A stretch of DNA of 64,000 nt, from NCBI RefSeq assembly GCF_012273895.1, contig NW_024045133.1, forward strand, positions 62,001 through 126,000, written 5' to 3'. The position numbers and the translations under genes were made by a program. The notes below the pieces were generated by a model that saw only the letters and a list, made by a program, of their open reading frames with translations, was not told where the DNA came from and did no database searches. The stretch comes from Zerene cesonia (taxonomy: Eukaryota; Arthropoda; Insecta; Lepidoptera; Pieridae). This document shows, piece by piece, positions 1 to 12,662 of this stretch; position 1 is the stretch's first letter, and every line of letters begins with the position of its first letter.

Positions 1-603
1 GCGGATGAGATCCAAATTTAATTGGTCTAGTATTCAAGCTTTATACATAGCCCTAGTATAGTACACCCGGCTTTACTTACTTACTAGTTATATAGCCTAT
101 TTATTGAGTAAGGCAATAAGCTATATAACATCATGTACCACGCGGATAAATCCATGGGTGGATAAAACACAGCAAGTATAACATATAAAAGATATATCAT
201 TCTAACATCCAATACACACCAAACTCCCTATTTCCGAAGTCGGTTGCGACCATTAAAATATACGTCAAACCCTTTTCTTTGTTTCCCGCCTTTAACAAAA
301 GCGCATGTTCAAAACGTTTATTAATTACGGAAATATATTGACATTGAACGAGTGACCTTCTTCAGTACCAGGTCTTTACAATGTAAAAACCAATATATAA
401 CCTCTTTCAAAATCACACTTATATTATAAATGTGATAGTTTGTTTGTTTGGATGTTTGTCCGTCAATCGTGCTAAAACTACAGAATTTTAATGAAACTTG
501 GTACACAGACAGGGTATGAGCTGACTTGGATGATAGGACTTTTTATCCCGATTAAATGAGATTTTTTTAAGAAAATCAATGCAATGAAGAGATTCGATTG
601 CTG

Positions 604-710
604 TAGCGGGATCACGGGTGGCCGAGAGGTTAGGCGCTGTTGCGGTTTGGCAAAACGACGACTATGGTTTGGAATACCGCCTCGTGATCGAATTTTTTCT
701 ATTCTTTAAA
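604..710 (+). mobile_element. short tRNA-Ser/Leu-like SINE, type C
   Basis: Head ggtggccgagaggttaggcg (A box), damaged B box, closing in cgcctcgtgat, then a T run and ctattctttaaag. Other copies at 28829-28920, 50131-50187, 57655-57755 and 59794-59905. Confidence 0.6.
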
Positions 711-805
711 GAAAGACTCTAGATTGAAATGAGGGTACAAGCAAAACAAGGAGGTAAATTAAATTTATAAATTTTGAATAATAAAAATAATCCTATCCTA
801 ATAAT

Positions 806-1001
806 TCTACTAATATCATAAATGCGAAAATTTGTAAAGATGTGGGTGTGTTTGTTACTCTTTCAGGCAAAAACTACTGAACCGTTTACAATAAAATTTG
901 GTATGTATACAGTTGGTCAATGGAATAACATATAGGCACCTTTTATCCCGATATTCCTACGGGATACGAACTTACGCGGGTGAAACCACGGGGCGTAGCT
1001 A
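806..1001 (+). mobile_element. Helitron-like non-autonomous element, copy 1
   Basis: Starts TC-TACTAATATCATAAATGCG and ends near gtagct-a. The 3' hairpin region reads cgcgggtgaaaccacg. Diverged. Confidence 0.6.
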
Positions 1002-1285
1002 TCACAAATATTACTCAGGTAAAAAAATTTCAGGCAAAAAAATAAGCGTAAATGTGCTGGAAAATTTTTAAATACTGTATATTTAAAAAATTTCCAGCAT
1101 CTAGACAATGGACTCGGCGTGAATTAAACGAATAAAACGGTCTACGGTTTTGCGTGACACCCCCGTGACACTTACGTGACAGATGTCACGAGCCCGAGTC
1201 TGCGGGACACTGTTATAATGGTGCTAAAACTTTGCTCTTAAGAGAGGTATTTTTCTAGTCTACAACAATATATTAGGCTTTTTAT

Positions 1286-1585
1286 GGCAACTATTTTTTT
1301 AGGGCAACTGAGCTGGTGGTTCGCCTGATGGTGAGCTACTACCACCGCCCATAAGGATAAGAAGACAAGGAAAAGAAGGTAAAGGATAAGAAAGGGATTG
1401 ATGACTGGAAAGATGGAATGTACTGGAAAAGTTGAGGAAAAGGTTATGGGCTTCCGGCTCCCACTTACCGTACGAAACACAGCTACTATTTCACGTCGGT
1501 TTTCTGTGGGGGGTGGTACCTCCCCGGTGCGAGCTGGTCCAATTCGTGCCGAAGCGTGCTCGACTCCCACATGGGGAGTGCCTGT
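1286..1585 (+). repeat. interspersed repeat, family D
   Basis: Typical parts: ggcaactgagctggtggttcgcctgatggt, accaccgccc, a purine-rich stretch, ccggctcccacttaccgtacgaaacacag, and cggtgcgagctggtcc ... gtgctcgactcccac. No coding potential; no tRNA-like head or A tail seen, so its class is unknown. Other copies are listed separately. Confidence 0.6.
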
Positions 1586-1613
1586 GACCACGCGGCTTTA
1601 GAGTGAACTCTAC

Positions 1614-2811
1614 TAGTATTTTCTTGTGTTTGATTTTACGCGAGTATCATACATTTAGAAATAAAAAACTTTTTAACGAGGGAGACTGACCGTGACCACG
1701 CTCGCTGTAAAGTGTTCGAAACGTCGGGTTAATAATATAATGAATAAATCGCGTTTAAAATCCGTTAAAAAGTTTTTAATTTCTAGAACTCTACTAGTTA
1801 TTTATAAGCGGGTTATCCACACATCAACTATGCAATTATGGACTCAGATTATAGCTAATTACATGGAGAGTTGAGACCCACTATAATATTTATACGGGAC
1901 TATTTAACGGGTTTTAAACGGGTCTTATATCCTTTTAAATTATGTAACTATATAAATAAAACAATAATGCTTATTTAACAGTCTACATACGAAATAAATC
2001 AAGCTAAATAAAAAAAAACATATTATATAATACCATGAAAAGTATATCATAAAAAATCTATAGTGTAGTAAAGCGAATTGATAAGAAAAGTAATGTTTTC
2101 AAAAACGTTTAATTCTTTCATCTTGCTGATAAAGCCTCTGATAGCCTAATCAACACTTTTCTAAATCCATAATCATGGTAATATCAAAATTGTCATTTAA
2201 CAGATCAGATAAACTGATCAAATAGAAAAGTTAACTACGAAACCCTTCCATACGAATAAATCACTGATTCAACAGTTCTCGATTTACATTCATTGTCATT
2301 TAATCTAACAGATAAGCTAACCAGAGGATATCCAGAGCATATCCAGATCGTGAAACTGGCTTCAAAGCTCACGCTTATAAAGGGAAGAAATAATTAATAA
2401 TAAATATAAAAATGTCGGAGTTAAGATTCTCATTAGCAGCAGTTCTTTATCCTCTGAGGTTGTTAAAAATTAAAATTCCCCCCTTGACCCGGCTCGATTG
2501 CGTAGTGATGTTCTCCGGCTTATCGATATCGATAGTCATGTGTCGGTATTATTGTTTCAGAGGGTAAGTGTGAATCGTTAAAGTCGTATAGAAATTAAAA
2601 ACCTTTTAACGGACTTTTAACGCGATTTATTCATTACATTATTAACCCGACGTTTCGAACACTTTACAGCGAGCGTGGTCACGGGGAGACTGTAAAGTGT
2701 TCGAAACGTCCGGTTAATAATATAATGAATAAATCACGTTTAAAATCCGTTAAAAAGTTTTTAATTTCTAAATGTATAATACTCGCGAAAATCAAACACA
2801 AGAAAATACTA
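1614..2811. mobile_element. fold-back (long inverted repeat) element
   Basis: Both ends match in inverted orientation for about 64 bases (TAGTATTTTCTTGTG at the left; its complement ends at 2811). The right part, about 2590-2771, is itself a hairpin with arms of roughly 80 bases around a core cgagcgtggtcacggggaga. The left part repeats one arm (1694-1785). The 0.6-kb interior is AT-rich with no gene. Related copies occur at 6784-6975 and 50724-50905. Confidence 0.65.
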
Positions 2812-3195
2812 CGTTAACGTTTAAAGCACTTGTAACTCTAGTGTTGCAAGTGTTTATGGGCGGTGGTGACCACTTAACATCAGGTGGCCCACCTGCTCCT
2901 TTGCTTGCTCCGCCATAAAAAAAAAAAAAACGTTTATTCAAAAAATTGTCATCATTATCAGAGCAGTCAGCACTGTGAACATTTCTATCAATAGCGCAAA
3001 CCCTAACCGATTTCATCGATATGCGCCCATCACTACAGTACGGTTGCGAGAACCCCAAACAATCTGCAAGCACTGCAACCTAATGGCTATAGATTTTGAA
3101 TGCGTCTTGAGGTTGTTATCCCGTCGCGTAAATTGACGGTTCATTTCGATAAAGCATCGTAATGAAGCGGCACATTTCGGTGAATCGTGTTTTAA

Positions 3196-3392
3196 TCCTA
3201 CTAATATTATAAATGCGAAAGTTTGTAAGTGTGTGTGTGTTTGTTGCTATTTCACGAAAAACTACTGAAGCGATTGCAATGATATTTTATACGTAGATAG
3301 CTGGACAACTGGAATAACATATAGGCAACTTTTTATCCCGATATTCCTACGGGATACGGACTTACGCGGGTGAAACCGCGGGGCGCAGCTGG
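3196..3392 (+). mobile_element. Helitron-like non-autonomous element, copy 2
   Basis: Starts TCCTACTAATATTATAAATG. Near the 3' end the stem cgcgg-gtgaaa-ccgcg lies 8 bases before CTGG, a variant of the usual CTAG end. Hairpin plus CTRR end is the Helitron mark. Confidence 0.7.
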
Positions 3393-3399
3393 TACATGG

Positions 3400-3570
3400 T
3401 ATAAAGCAAAGTCGCTTCCGACGTCTGTATGTATGTATGCTTAGCTCTTTAAAACTACACAACGGATTTTGATGGTTATTTTAATGAATAGAGTGGTTCA
3501 AGAGGAAGGTTTATATATATAACATCTATTTAACTACAACGAATTTAACGCGTCCGAAGCCGAAGCGTAT
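3400..3570 (+). repeat. interspersed repeat, family E
   Basis: ataaagcaaagtcgcttccg, ctttaaaactacacaacggattttgatgg, gaggaaggtttatatat. Other copies: 24805-24955, 26281-26490 (minus), and the split copy at 29362-30440. Confidence 0.5.
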
Positions 3571-3704
3571 TACAAAATATTTTCGCTTCAAGCTCTAATT
3601 CAAAAAATGTTTTATTCATGCAAACTTTTTGACTATTCATCAAGTCACGTTTTAAAACAGGATCCGATTTGAAATGTCGCTTCTTTCGATTATATTTTTT
3701 TTCT

Positions 3705-3910
3705 GTCATAGCGGACAACTGAGCTGATGGTGCGCCTGATGGTAAGCGATCACCACCGCCCGTGGACAGAGCAGAGGTAGTGCCTCTGCGAATGCGCTAC
3801 CCGCATTAAAGGGGTAAGGGATAAGGAAAGAATTGATGACTGAACATGAAACGAGCTCCCGGCTCCCCCACTCACCAAATACATCTTATTTCAGTGGGAA
3901 TTTCCTTTGT
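3705..3910 (+). repeat. interspersed repeat, family D, partial
   Basis: gcggacaactgagctgatggtgcgcctgatggtaagcgatcaccaccgcccgtg through to ccggctcccccactcacc. Confidence 0.55.
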
Positions 3911-4425
3911 ATACGCGGCCAAAGTCACGGGCAACAGCTAGTGCTTTGTAATACATATAGAATACTCGATAAATACTCTTTATAACACACTTCTTTTAGC
4001 TTTACCTGTATGTTTGTATGTCACCGATATATATAGCCTATACAGCCTATAGCCTTCCTCAATAAATGGGCTATCTAACACTGAAACAATTTTTCAAATC
4101 GGACCAGTAGTTCCTGGGATTAGCGCGTTCAAACAAACAAACTCATTATCTTTATAATATTAGTATAGATTATAATGTATATAGAAAAACTCATTAAGCT
4201 AAAGAATTATTAAGATATTTGCTCCATTTTCCAACGCCTCAAAGAGAAATTGCGTTCTGTTAAACGGTACATTACGTTAATAGCTCTGTGTGTGTAAATA
4301 ACCTTAGACATTGTTACAGTAAGGCTGCTTACTCGCCAATGTTTTGTTTAAAAGCCCGATCATTTCCGACTTTAAATAAATTAGGGGTACACCCGGTAAC
4401 CCGGTACGGGTAATTTATTGGAAAG

Positions 4426-4780
4426 CAGGTGGAATTCTTCCATCGAACAAGAGAGGCACCTCGACCAGACTAAAGGACTGGCCGGTAAGGCCCCATGGAT
4501 TTATTTTTTGTGATGAATCTCAATGCTAGCCTGAAGGGCTACTACATCTTAGCACGGGCGCGTGGGTGAACTGAAGGTTTACCCTGGTAGCGACACGCTC
4601 AAGGGCGTCCGCCCTCGTCGGAGACCGCGAACCTTGGCTTGGGCTGTCACAGGAATGAAAGGGGCCGGAGGGCCGTACTCGATCAGGCGCGGTAAGGCCC
4701 CAAACGAATATTGTTGTATATATGCTCTGTAGCGAGAAAATTTCGTTTGCGCGATTCAGAGTTGTATCGCTACAGAGGGC
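4426..4780 (+). repeat. LINE-like 3' remnant
   Basis: GC-rich stretch with cctcgaccagactaaaggactggcc and an end gttgtatatatgctctgtagcgagaaaatttcg...gcgcgattcaga. The start and end recur together at 58795-58985. No reading frame survives. Confidence 0.45.
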
Positions 4781-4799
4781 ATCAATTTGACTGCTTTGT

Positions 4800-6780
4800 G
4801 GTGTAGATTACTAAAAAGTTATGAAGCTTTTTGCTGTGTGAACTGATCTTTATGATCCTCTTTAATTTGAAAGCTTGTGCCTGCCACGTGGTTTTTTTTA
4901 GTTTAGCTAGTTCGGGCAAATTGCAGTCTGCTCGGACTTTTTGTTAACAATGAGGTAATTTAAACCTCAGAATCTTATGAAACGTATTGCAGGGTCCGGT
5001 TTCTCATAAAGCTCGATAACAATATCTCAATAGTAATTTTTAGTAGTAGGTATTAAAAGATAAATAAATTTTACATGCTTTCCGCCCCCGGCAATAAGGA
5101 ACTTACATTCACACTTCCATCCCATATTTCGACCCCTTCTACGTTTTTTTTTTGCGATAAAAAGATCCAATGTCCTTTTCCAAATTCAGTTCATCTTCAT
5201 ATCAAGTTTTATCAAAATCGGTCCAGTCGTTTAGGAGTGAAAGAAATCTTTTTGTTTTAACCAAGTTTTGAAAATAAGCATCAAAAATCCACAACAACAT
5301 ATAATCAGGCACAAGAAAATCTACAACCAATTAAGAAAACTTCACAAGCAACTAAAAACGAGGCAGGAGATAACTCGCGGTCGGCTTTAGCGTTTCCCAG
5401 CTTCGTGTGCGAACAGACTTCTGTAATGGCGTGTTTAGCACTTAAGCACGAGCGTTTACACGTCGTGTTAACAGACTGCATGGTTGTGTAGATTCACTGC
5501 ATACTCACATGGCTGTTGTATCGTTAACTGACTTGGCAAAAGTGGGTATTTAATTAACAACTTTCATGGTACATAATATGGTTAGTTTATGGTGGTGATA
5601 TCTATACTCCTACTATATGTAGTCCTACTATACGACTTTTTACAGTTTATCATATTTATAATATGTAATAAATGTATTTTTATTATCATCAAAGAATCAA
5701 TCAAACATTGTTTCTAAATGTTGGTTCGAATTTCGCTTCGTAAATTAAAATTAGTTTAATAACTTATAGATATTTCAAATAAGTTTACTTTATTGTTATA
5801 AGCTTTATCTATCATTCCAAAAAAACAAAAATTAAATGAGTCCACATTCAGTGAAGAATATATCAGACAAAAGGTTCTGAAATACCAAAATAAAAAAAAT
5901 ACCAAAATGTGTGAGATTTGACAGCAAATCCAACATGGCCGCCGCGCGCCAAATAAAATATAACCTCTTTTGATTTCCGCAAAAAGCCCGCCAAGATTTC
6001 GCTGCAGCGATATTGCAATGGAAAAAGAGAAAATGGACCACTTTTCATTTCAGTGAGCGTAGAGAGACTGTGGAAGCTTCGTAAAGATATATCTATCGGT
6101 TGATACAGATACCTATCGAGTTCACACAACCAAAACTTGAATACTGTAAGTTATTTTTAGTGCAAGTATAGAGTTTTCGAAACTATACTATGTACAATAT
6201 TAAATTTACTGTGTGTTTTAAATAATAACAAAGCCTATTCTTAACACGCTTTTATTAGCTTCACCTGTATGTTTGTATGTAACCAACTGACCTACATTAG
6301 GCGGACAGATTGAATTCAAACTTTGTACACTTATCAAGGATCGATGACGATACAATAATTTCATAAGTTTATCCTATTATCCTGATTAGGATCGGTAAGA
6401 TTAAACAATTTTCTTTCGAGTACTCTATATGAGAGTCATTCACTCATATTTAAAACGTGGTAGTTTTTTCAAAAGATATATTTTATTTATTTCCGTTTCT
6501 TTTCTACTGTATTGACCGTTACAGTTGGACTAGAAAAAGCGGATAAAATGTATATTTTAGCGTTCTAAATATTAAAACATTGAAATCGTTTATTTATTTA
6601 TTCAATTAGACTTCTAATAGAAGCTGTCTGCTGAATCGTCATTACACAGTTTTAACATTTACCATTCTATAGTGGATTGACATTCCGATAATTTGGATAC
6701 AAATTGCATTATTTTATTTGTAACCTAGCTATGTCCTGCGGGTTTACACTCGCATTACCGTGTACGAAATTTAAGTTTTT
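4800..6780. other. spacer without a recognised gene
   Basis: AT-rich. One GC-richer patch at 5930-6120 (catggccgccgcgcgcc, then purine-rich sequence) ends at a possible donor, actGTAAGT at 6145, and could be an untranslated first exon; nothing confirms it. Confidence 0.4.
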
Positions 6781-6783
6781 ATT

Positions 6784-6975
6784 TAGAAATTAAAGACTTT
6801 TTAACGGATCTTAAACGCGATTTATTCATTATATTATCAACGTGGTCGCTCGCTGTAAAGTGTTCGAAACGTCGGGTTAATAATATAATGAATAAATCGC
6901 GTTTAAAATCCATTAAAAAGTCTTTAATTTCTAAATGTATAATGCTCGCGTAAAATCAAACACAAGAAAATACTA
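6784..6975. mobile_element. short fold-back element, same family as 1614-2811
   Basis: Left arm tagaaattaaagacttttt and right arm aaaaagtctttaatttcta are complementary, as is most of the sequence between; the right side extends to agaaaatacta. A core with gctcgctgtaaagtgttcg sits near the centre. Confidence 0.6.
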
Positions 6976-6979
6976 AGTT

Positions 6980-9550
6980 TTGATTTTAAAGGAACAAATA
7001 GACTGTGTTTGATTCTCGGTCATCAATTAATAGTATTCCAAATTTAATCTTAATTAGTGCTGTGGTTTACGCATAAAGCGTAACAGACATACATTCATAT
7101 TTAATAAATTAGTGTGGATAAACATAAAAACATTCATGATGAAAAAAAAATCTCTCAAAAAAAGATAAAAACGAACCAAAGAGTTTAAATTCAATACTTA
7201 TTTATGCTGATGATACATATTTCGATTTAAATGCTAATCGAAAACTTAACATAGATTTGTATGGCGCTGTATAAAAAACTAATTCGCTACGTAATATGAC
7301 GTCATCGATCAAGTCGTAGCTACGGCGTAGAGCAGCTACGAAGCGCTACGAAATGCTACGCGCTGTGTTAGGGTTATGTTATACAGGTGTTTTGAACATA
7401 TAATATTACAATTTTTTATGAATTAAATTCCATTAACATGATGTCTTAAGGTAGTACTAATTCCAGCGTGGGAAAGAGATAGCACTAGAAGTATAAAGTC
7501 TAGTATTGCTATGTATTATACATTTACTGGGTTGAGATGAATGATTGAAGATGTAGGTCCATTGTGAACTAACTATTCGGCCCGGCTTCGCCCGTGGTAC
7601 ATAAACAGCCTAACAAACACCCATAGTAACTAAATACAATCTAGATTAAACTATCATCTAGTCTATACTAAAATTATAAAGCTGAATACTTTGTTTGTTT
7701 GTCTGATCGCGTTAAGGAACTACTGGTCCGATTTGAAAAATTCTTTCAGTGTTAGATAGCCCGTTTTTGAGGATGACTTTATGCTATAAAACATCAGATA
7801 CTTCGTGGGTATTCGCGAGCACAATTCGTTAAGATATAAAAATGCAAGCAGAGCGAGGAGGAGTGGATGAGAAGATTATGTTTTCTATGTGAGAATCTAA
7901 TTGTTTATATAAGTTTAAAAATTATATAAATGGTTAAATATAAAATGTTAGTGACCGGTGTGCACACAGCTTCTAGACACTAGCTCATAAATCGCTTAGG
8001 ATGAGTGTTCGAGCGAGTCCATATTTCTCTTAAATTAGCTGAGATTTAGTGGAAGCTGTGCTTTATCTGCACGGATGGCGGATTATCTCTGAGACATTCT
8101 AAATGGAGTATGGGTGACTGAGTGAAACTTTAGCTATGTATGCTACTGGCATTCGGCCCGCGGCTTCGCTCGCGGTGTCAATACAAGAAATATAAATAAA
8201 ATTCGTTCCGTTGAGGTTTCCGGAATAAAAAATATCATATGTCCTTTCATGGGTATCGATTAATATCTTGATACAAACTTTTACCCAAATTGGTTTGGGT
8301 TGAGTGAGGGAGACAAACAGACGGAGTTACTTTTGCATTTTCGAACAGCTTGTATAAAATTAATATATGCTGGATAAAAAGCATTCGAGAGTGTTGTTCT
8401 CATATATGTATTCTTTCCATATATTCTAGTTAAGCATTTAATCAAAGGAGAATAAATAATCATAATATGTAATTTTCAAATGAGGAAGAGGGAACTCTCC
8501 TACCACAGTTTTTTTAACTTATCAGGGGAGGTCCAAGTATATTTAACCACACACCCAGACTGTATTGAATATAAAATGTTTCAATTGTATTACCGACAAG
8601 TTCCTTTATTCGCGATTCTGGAAGTAAGAAAGAAAGAAAAAAGAAAGGAAGAAACATTTATTCTACTTTATTAAGTACCCGCTTCGGTAATCCGCCTCAT
8701 TTCCTGAATCAGCAAACAATCTTATAGATAATTAAATAGTGATAAATTCTGGTTTTATTATGCTACACTAGTTTATACTGTGTTTATAAATGGAATATCT
8801 GTACTTATAAAGATGTCCGTCGAGGATGTGTAGAATCTGATCTGAATCTGAGAAAGAATAGATTTTGATTTTTATTTTAGCGCCATCTGTGAATCGTTAT
8901 TTAAAACGCTATTTTTAAACTAGATGGTAGTACAACTAATTGAATGGTACTTTTTTCTAGGACAAACATTAAAAAAGAATGTAATTTTTGTTTAGTTTTC
9001 ATATATTTTATTAAGATTTCCATACTTACATCCCGAAAACAATGCGTTTAAACACTGCCATCTAGTGACCGCAACTGTCTTAGTACCGCTGGTGTTGCTA
9101 TATACGAAAATAAAAACTACCAATTTTCATACTTACCAACTCAAAGAAGTTTTAAAATCTCATATACAACAACTTATGAATAGCTTACATTACATCAATA
9201 CATTTACACACAAACAATTACGTAAAAAAATGATTTAAAATTAAGAATATTATTTAATTTAAACATTATTTCCATGCTACAATTTATATGATGTGAATAA
9301 CCACCAATTTTAGATTATTAAAAAATTGTTTTAAGGATTTTCGCGAATCAAAAATTTTCTATATTAACTTCTCTCAGTGCACCCGGTTGTCTGGAAGAAA
9401 TCGCTATTTAGCGAAAAGGTCCCTAGATTAATTCACAATTTGCAATTATATTAAAACAATAAAACATAAATTTATAACAAATAAAAATTCTTTAAAACAC
9501 CTTTCGCAAATAAATTTATAATTTAAGTCCACAATCAGGCTTAAAACTTA
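6980..9550. other. spacer without a recognised gene
   Basis: Contains a family F repeat, a patch rich in gctacg/cgtagc at 7288-7365 with atgacgtcat inside, and a CTCF-like motif at 9053-9071. Open frames here are short and without family resemblance. Confidence 0.4.
7577..7790. repeat. interspersed repeat, family F, two pieces head to head
   Basis: cccggcttcgcccgtggtacat on the plus strand is followed by a minus-strand piece (ggtccgatttgaaaaattctttcagtgttagatagccc). Other copies: 4000-4168, 14643-14800, 23897-24050, 42650-42775, 44880-45010. Confidence 0.5.
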
Positions 9551-9558
9551 AAACTTAC

Positions 9559-9637
9559 TTTGCTTTGGCGGGCGCTTTTGAAAATATCCCATGAAGAAGT
9601 TTTTTAGTCCTTTTCTTTTCTTTGTCATTTCTTCGTT
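9559..9637 (-). CDS. possible isolated coding exon on the minus strand
   Basis: Reading the minus strand, a T-rich tract and CAG acceptor precede 79 bases open in one frame (NEEMTKKRKGLKNFFMGYF...), followed by a GTAAGT donor. The composition is that of a real basic peptide and the flanks look like splice sites, but no partner exon was found in the window. It may belong to a gene extending to the left of this window, or be chance. Confidence 0.3.
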
Positions 9638-9639
9638 CT

Positions 9640-12600
9640 GAAAAAAATAATTAATATATAGGTACAATATTATATTTATTTAACGTTATTTAGGCACCAA
9701 TGACAAATGCTTTTGGTGCCTATGTTTATTTATTATTGCGTATATTTTATTTGTATTAAATTCATTATTTATCGTATTATAAAATAAAATAAATTGTCAA
9801 ATAGCTATAAACAACTTTATATCTGACACTATCGTTTTAATATAACAAACGGACCAACAGAACACCGCAACTTAACATATATTATTTATAACCAATCTCA
9901 CAAGTTTAATGTTCACTCACGTTAGTTACATTTTCTACCATACATTATTATTATTTACAGAGTGAACATAAAAATTTCACTGGAGCTGAATAGAAATAGT
10001 ATGTACATAAAAAAAAATAGTAAAATCTCCTTTTTAATAGGCCGTACCTTTGGAGGCAAAGGACGTGCGTTCGAATACCTCAAAAGATTTTTTCCTTTTT
10101 TTATTTTCCAAATATTACCTTTAAAGATAAACAAATATTACCTCATGCTTATCACTTTGTGCTTTTTCTTTATTTTGACCAGCAACAACACCGTACATTT
10201 TTGGCAAAAAACCAATACGACTAATTATTTATTACTTTTTATTTTTACTATTTTATTTGTAGCAGTCCACTACTCTCTTCGTTAATAAAACAAAAAACAA
10301 ATGCTCTCTATATTTTTTTATCCACTATAATATATAAAAAAGTTTCGTTAAATTTTTTCGTCAGCAGACTCACGACCACTCAGATCGCCTCATTGTAATC
10401 AACTAATGTGTATAACATCTCAGATACAGTAAAAAAACGCGAATTATGCCAACAAAACACGTATTTTCATATAAATTGTATGAAACAGCGATCAAATAGT
10501 AAATTATAAGAATTTTCTATACTACCTATGTAGCTAAAAATTTAATAGGATGTTACTGTGGTGATTTTATTGGTCCCACGACTGTTGTTCAATAATTGTA
10601 TGTTTTTAATATACTCGAGATAAAATATAATAAAATACATATTAAATAGGAATACAGACGTGTAGATAACTTCGTCTGCTCTCAAAAGAAATGTTATTTT
10701 TCATTTCGCAACATATTTTAACTTTGCTTCGTTTGTTGGTCGAAGCGTTATGTTGTATAGCCTATAGTATGTTGTACATAGATCTAATTTATGGCCTTAA
10801 GCCTCTCTCGATGTATTCACTATTATATTTTGATCAATTACATTCTTAAAGTAACAAAATTGGTTTCATAAACAATCGTTTATTCCTTTCAATGGGGCCA
10901 TTACTTTTTCTGTCGCATCCAGTCAGCACTGCTAATGACACATTTTTCGCGCCATAACGCAAATGTCAAATAATAACGAATTACGTGCAGGCCACAAAGC
11001 CGCCATGTTGGGAGACTGCCAACGCTAACCATTTGTTACAATTAAAACAGACTATTGAGATAAACAGGAATGAGGTAGGTGGCTGATATTATTTAATTTT
11101 CTTTGATGTTGTGTAACTTCCCCGGTAAGAGCTGGCCCTTAAAGAATCATACTTATTAATTCGCCTCATTGATGAGTGACATAGCTATAAGTTTTGTGCC
11201 GGATTTTTCATGCCATTGCAGATAACTAACCTGGTAGGTCGACTACTAGACACATTTATAGAGGTAGGACCACCGACTACCGGCACCCCATTCATCGTAT
11301 GATACAAAAAAAGCATGCCGATTCTCATTTTGTTAAATCTTATATGGGATGGTGGGATTCAAACCCGTATGTTTACCTTTACACTAACAATATCTGTTGG
11401 TTTAGATATAGTTACAACGGAATGTCTTATTGCCCTTCTGTAAAGAAACTTGTCCAACAAGCAGTATTAATAATTTTCAAAAGTGCATCTACAACAACAA
11501 ATTATCTAGATTAAAATATCTATATCTCTAATTATAATCATTTAATAAAAACACGAAAAACAGACATATGTACTTCGTTTTCAATTATAGATCTAGAACA
11601 GCACAGATTCAACCCACATGGAAATAAATCGAAAAAATTTTCAATTATTCATTTCATTAATTTATCTTCGAACTTTGGACTGTTTGATCGCAATCTCTCA
11701 GTCCAACTTTTATTACGTTAAATTCTTTTAAATCGGTAAAAAATAGCAGCTACACAATTACTTAACCGATTACTGGAACGCCTGAAACAAACGCGCGGCA
11801 AATTTATGATATGTCCCGCGCTTGGGTGGCTGCCAACCCCTGTAACTATTATTTACGGTTGTAAAAACGTTTTAATATTTAATATGAACTCGGCTGTGTA
11901 ATCAAATTAACGGTTTGTATAGTGAACTTGCAAAAACAGCGTTTTTATAATATGCTGTAATAAATATTTATATATATGTCTGTCATTTATACTAAAATAT
12001 ATTTATTGTTTGTTCCGACAGAGGTATAAATAATTTGTGAGCAATCACAATGTTTCTTTTTATTTATTTTGTAAATTTTAGAAATCAACACTTGTTTTTT
12101 TTATTTATATAACTGCTTCTTTTTCGTTTGTTCCTTCACTTTGTCAACATTGTATCAGGTTATAAAAGTAAGTTTTTAAAAAGGAAAAAATTTGCATATG
12201 GAACATATTTAATTATCAAATTATTAACTAAGAATATCACGACTAATTCTTAATATATTCAAGTTCTTCAGGATTAATTTTGAAGAACAGCAATAAAAAG
12301 CCATCTGCTGCCATCACTTTAGCTCCAATTCTAACAGAATTCATGATTTTTGTAGTAATGTTCATGTAATAAATCGTGTGAGCACTGTTTGAAATTAACG
12401 TTTAGCAACACATTTGATGATTCATTTTTCTTTATATAGATAGATATTTAAGTCTAATAACCTGCTATAAATTCTAACTTTTAAGAACTATTTTGTAAAA
12501 TGGCAATAATGTATGTCAATGTCACTACACTAATATTGACAATTAGTTTGACATTATTTACGAATTATGACTTTCGATTACAGAAGTTTCGAAATGAAAA

Positions 12601-12660
12601 TTTTCGATAGGAATTTGAAAATTTGATATAATTTTTATGTATATCAGTGTATAAAGTTAA
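9640..12660. other. spacer upstream of ULK3
   Basis: Very AT-rich. A small patch at 10985-11015 (aagccgccatgttggg) resembles a YY1-type site. I see no gene and no clear core promoter for ULK3. Confidence 0.4.
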
Positions 12661-12662
12661 AA

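Noticed and set aside
9692..9721. Hairpin taggcacca ... tggtgccta as a possible small RNA
   Set aside because: Only nine paired bases around a 12-base loop; common by chance in a window this size.
11299..11514. 71-codon plus-strand open frame
   Set aside because: No family resemblance, no splice signals; the segment gattcaaaccc suggests an old tRNA-like repeat instead.
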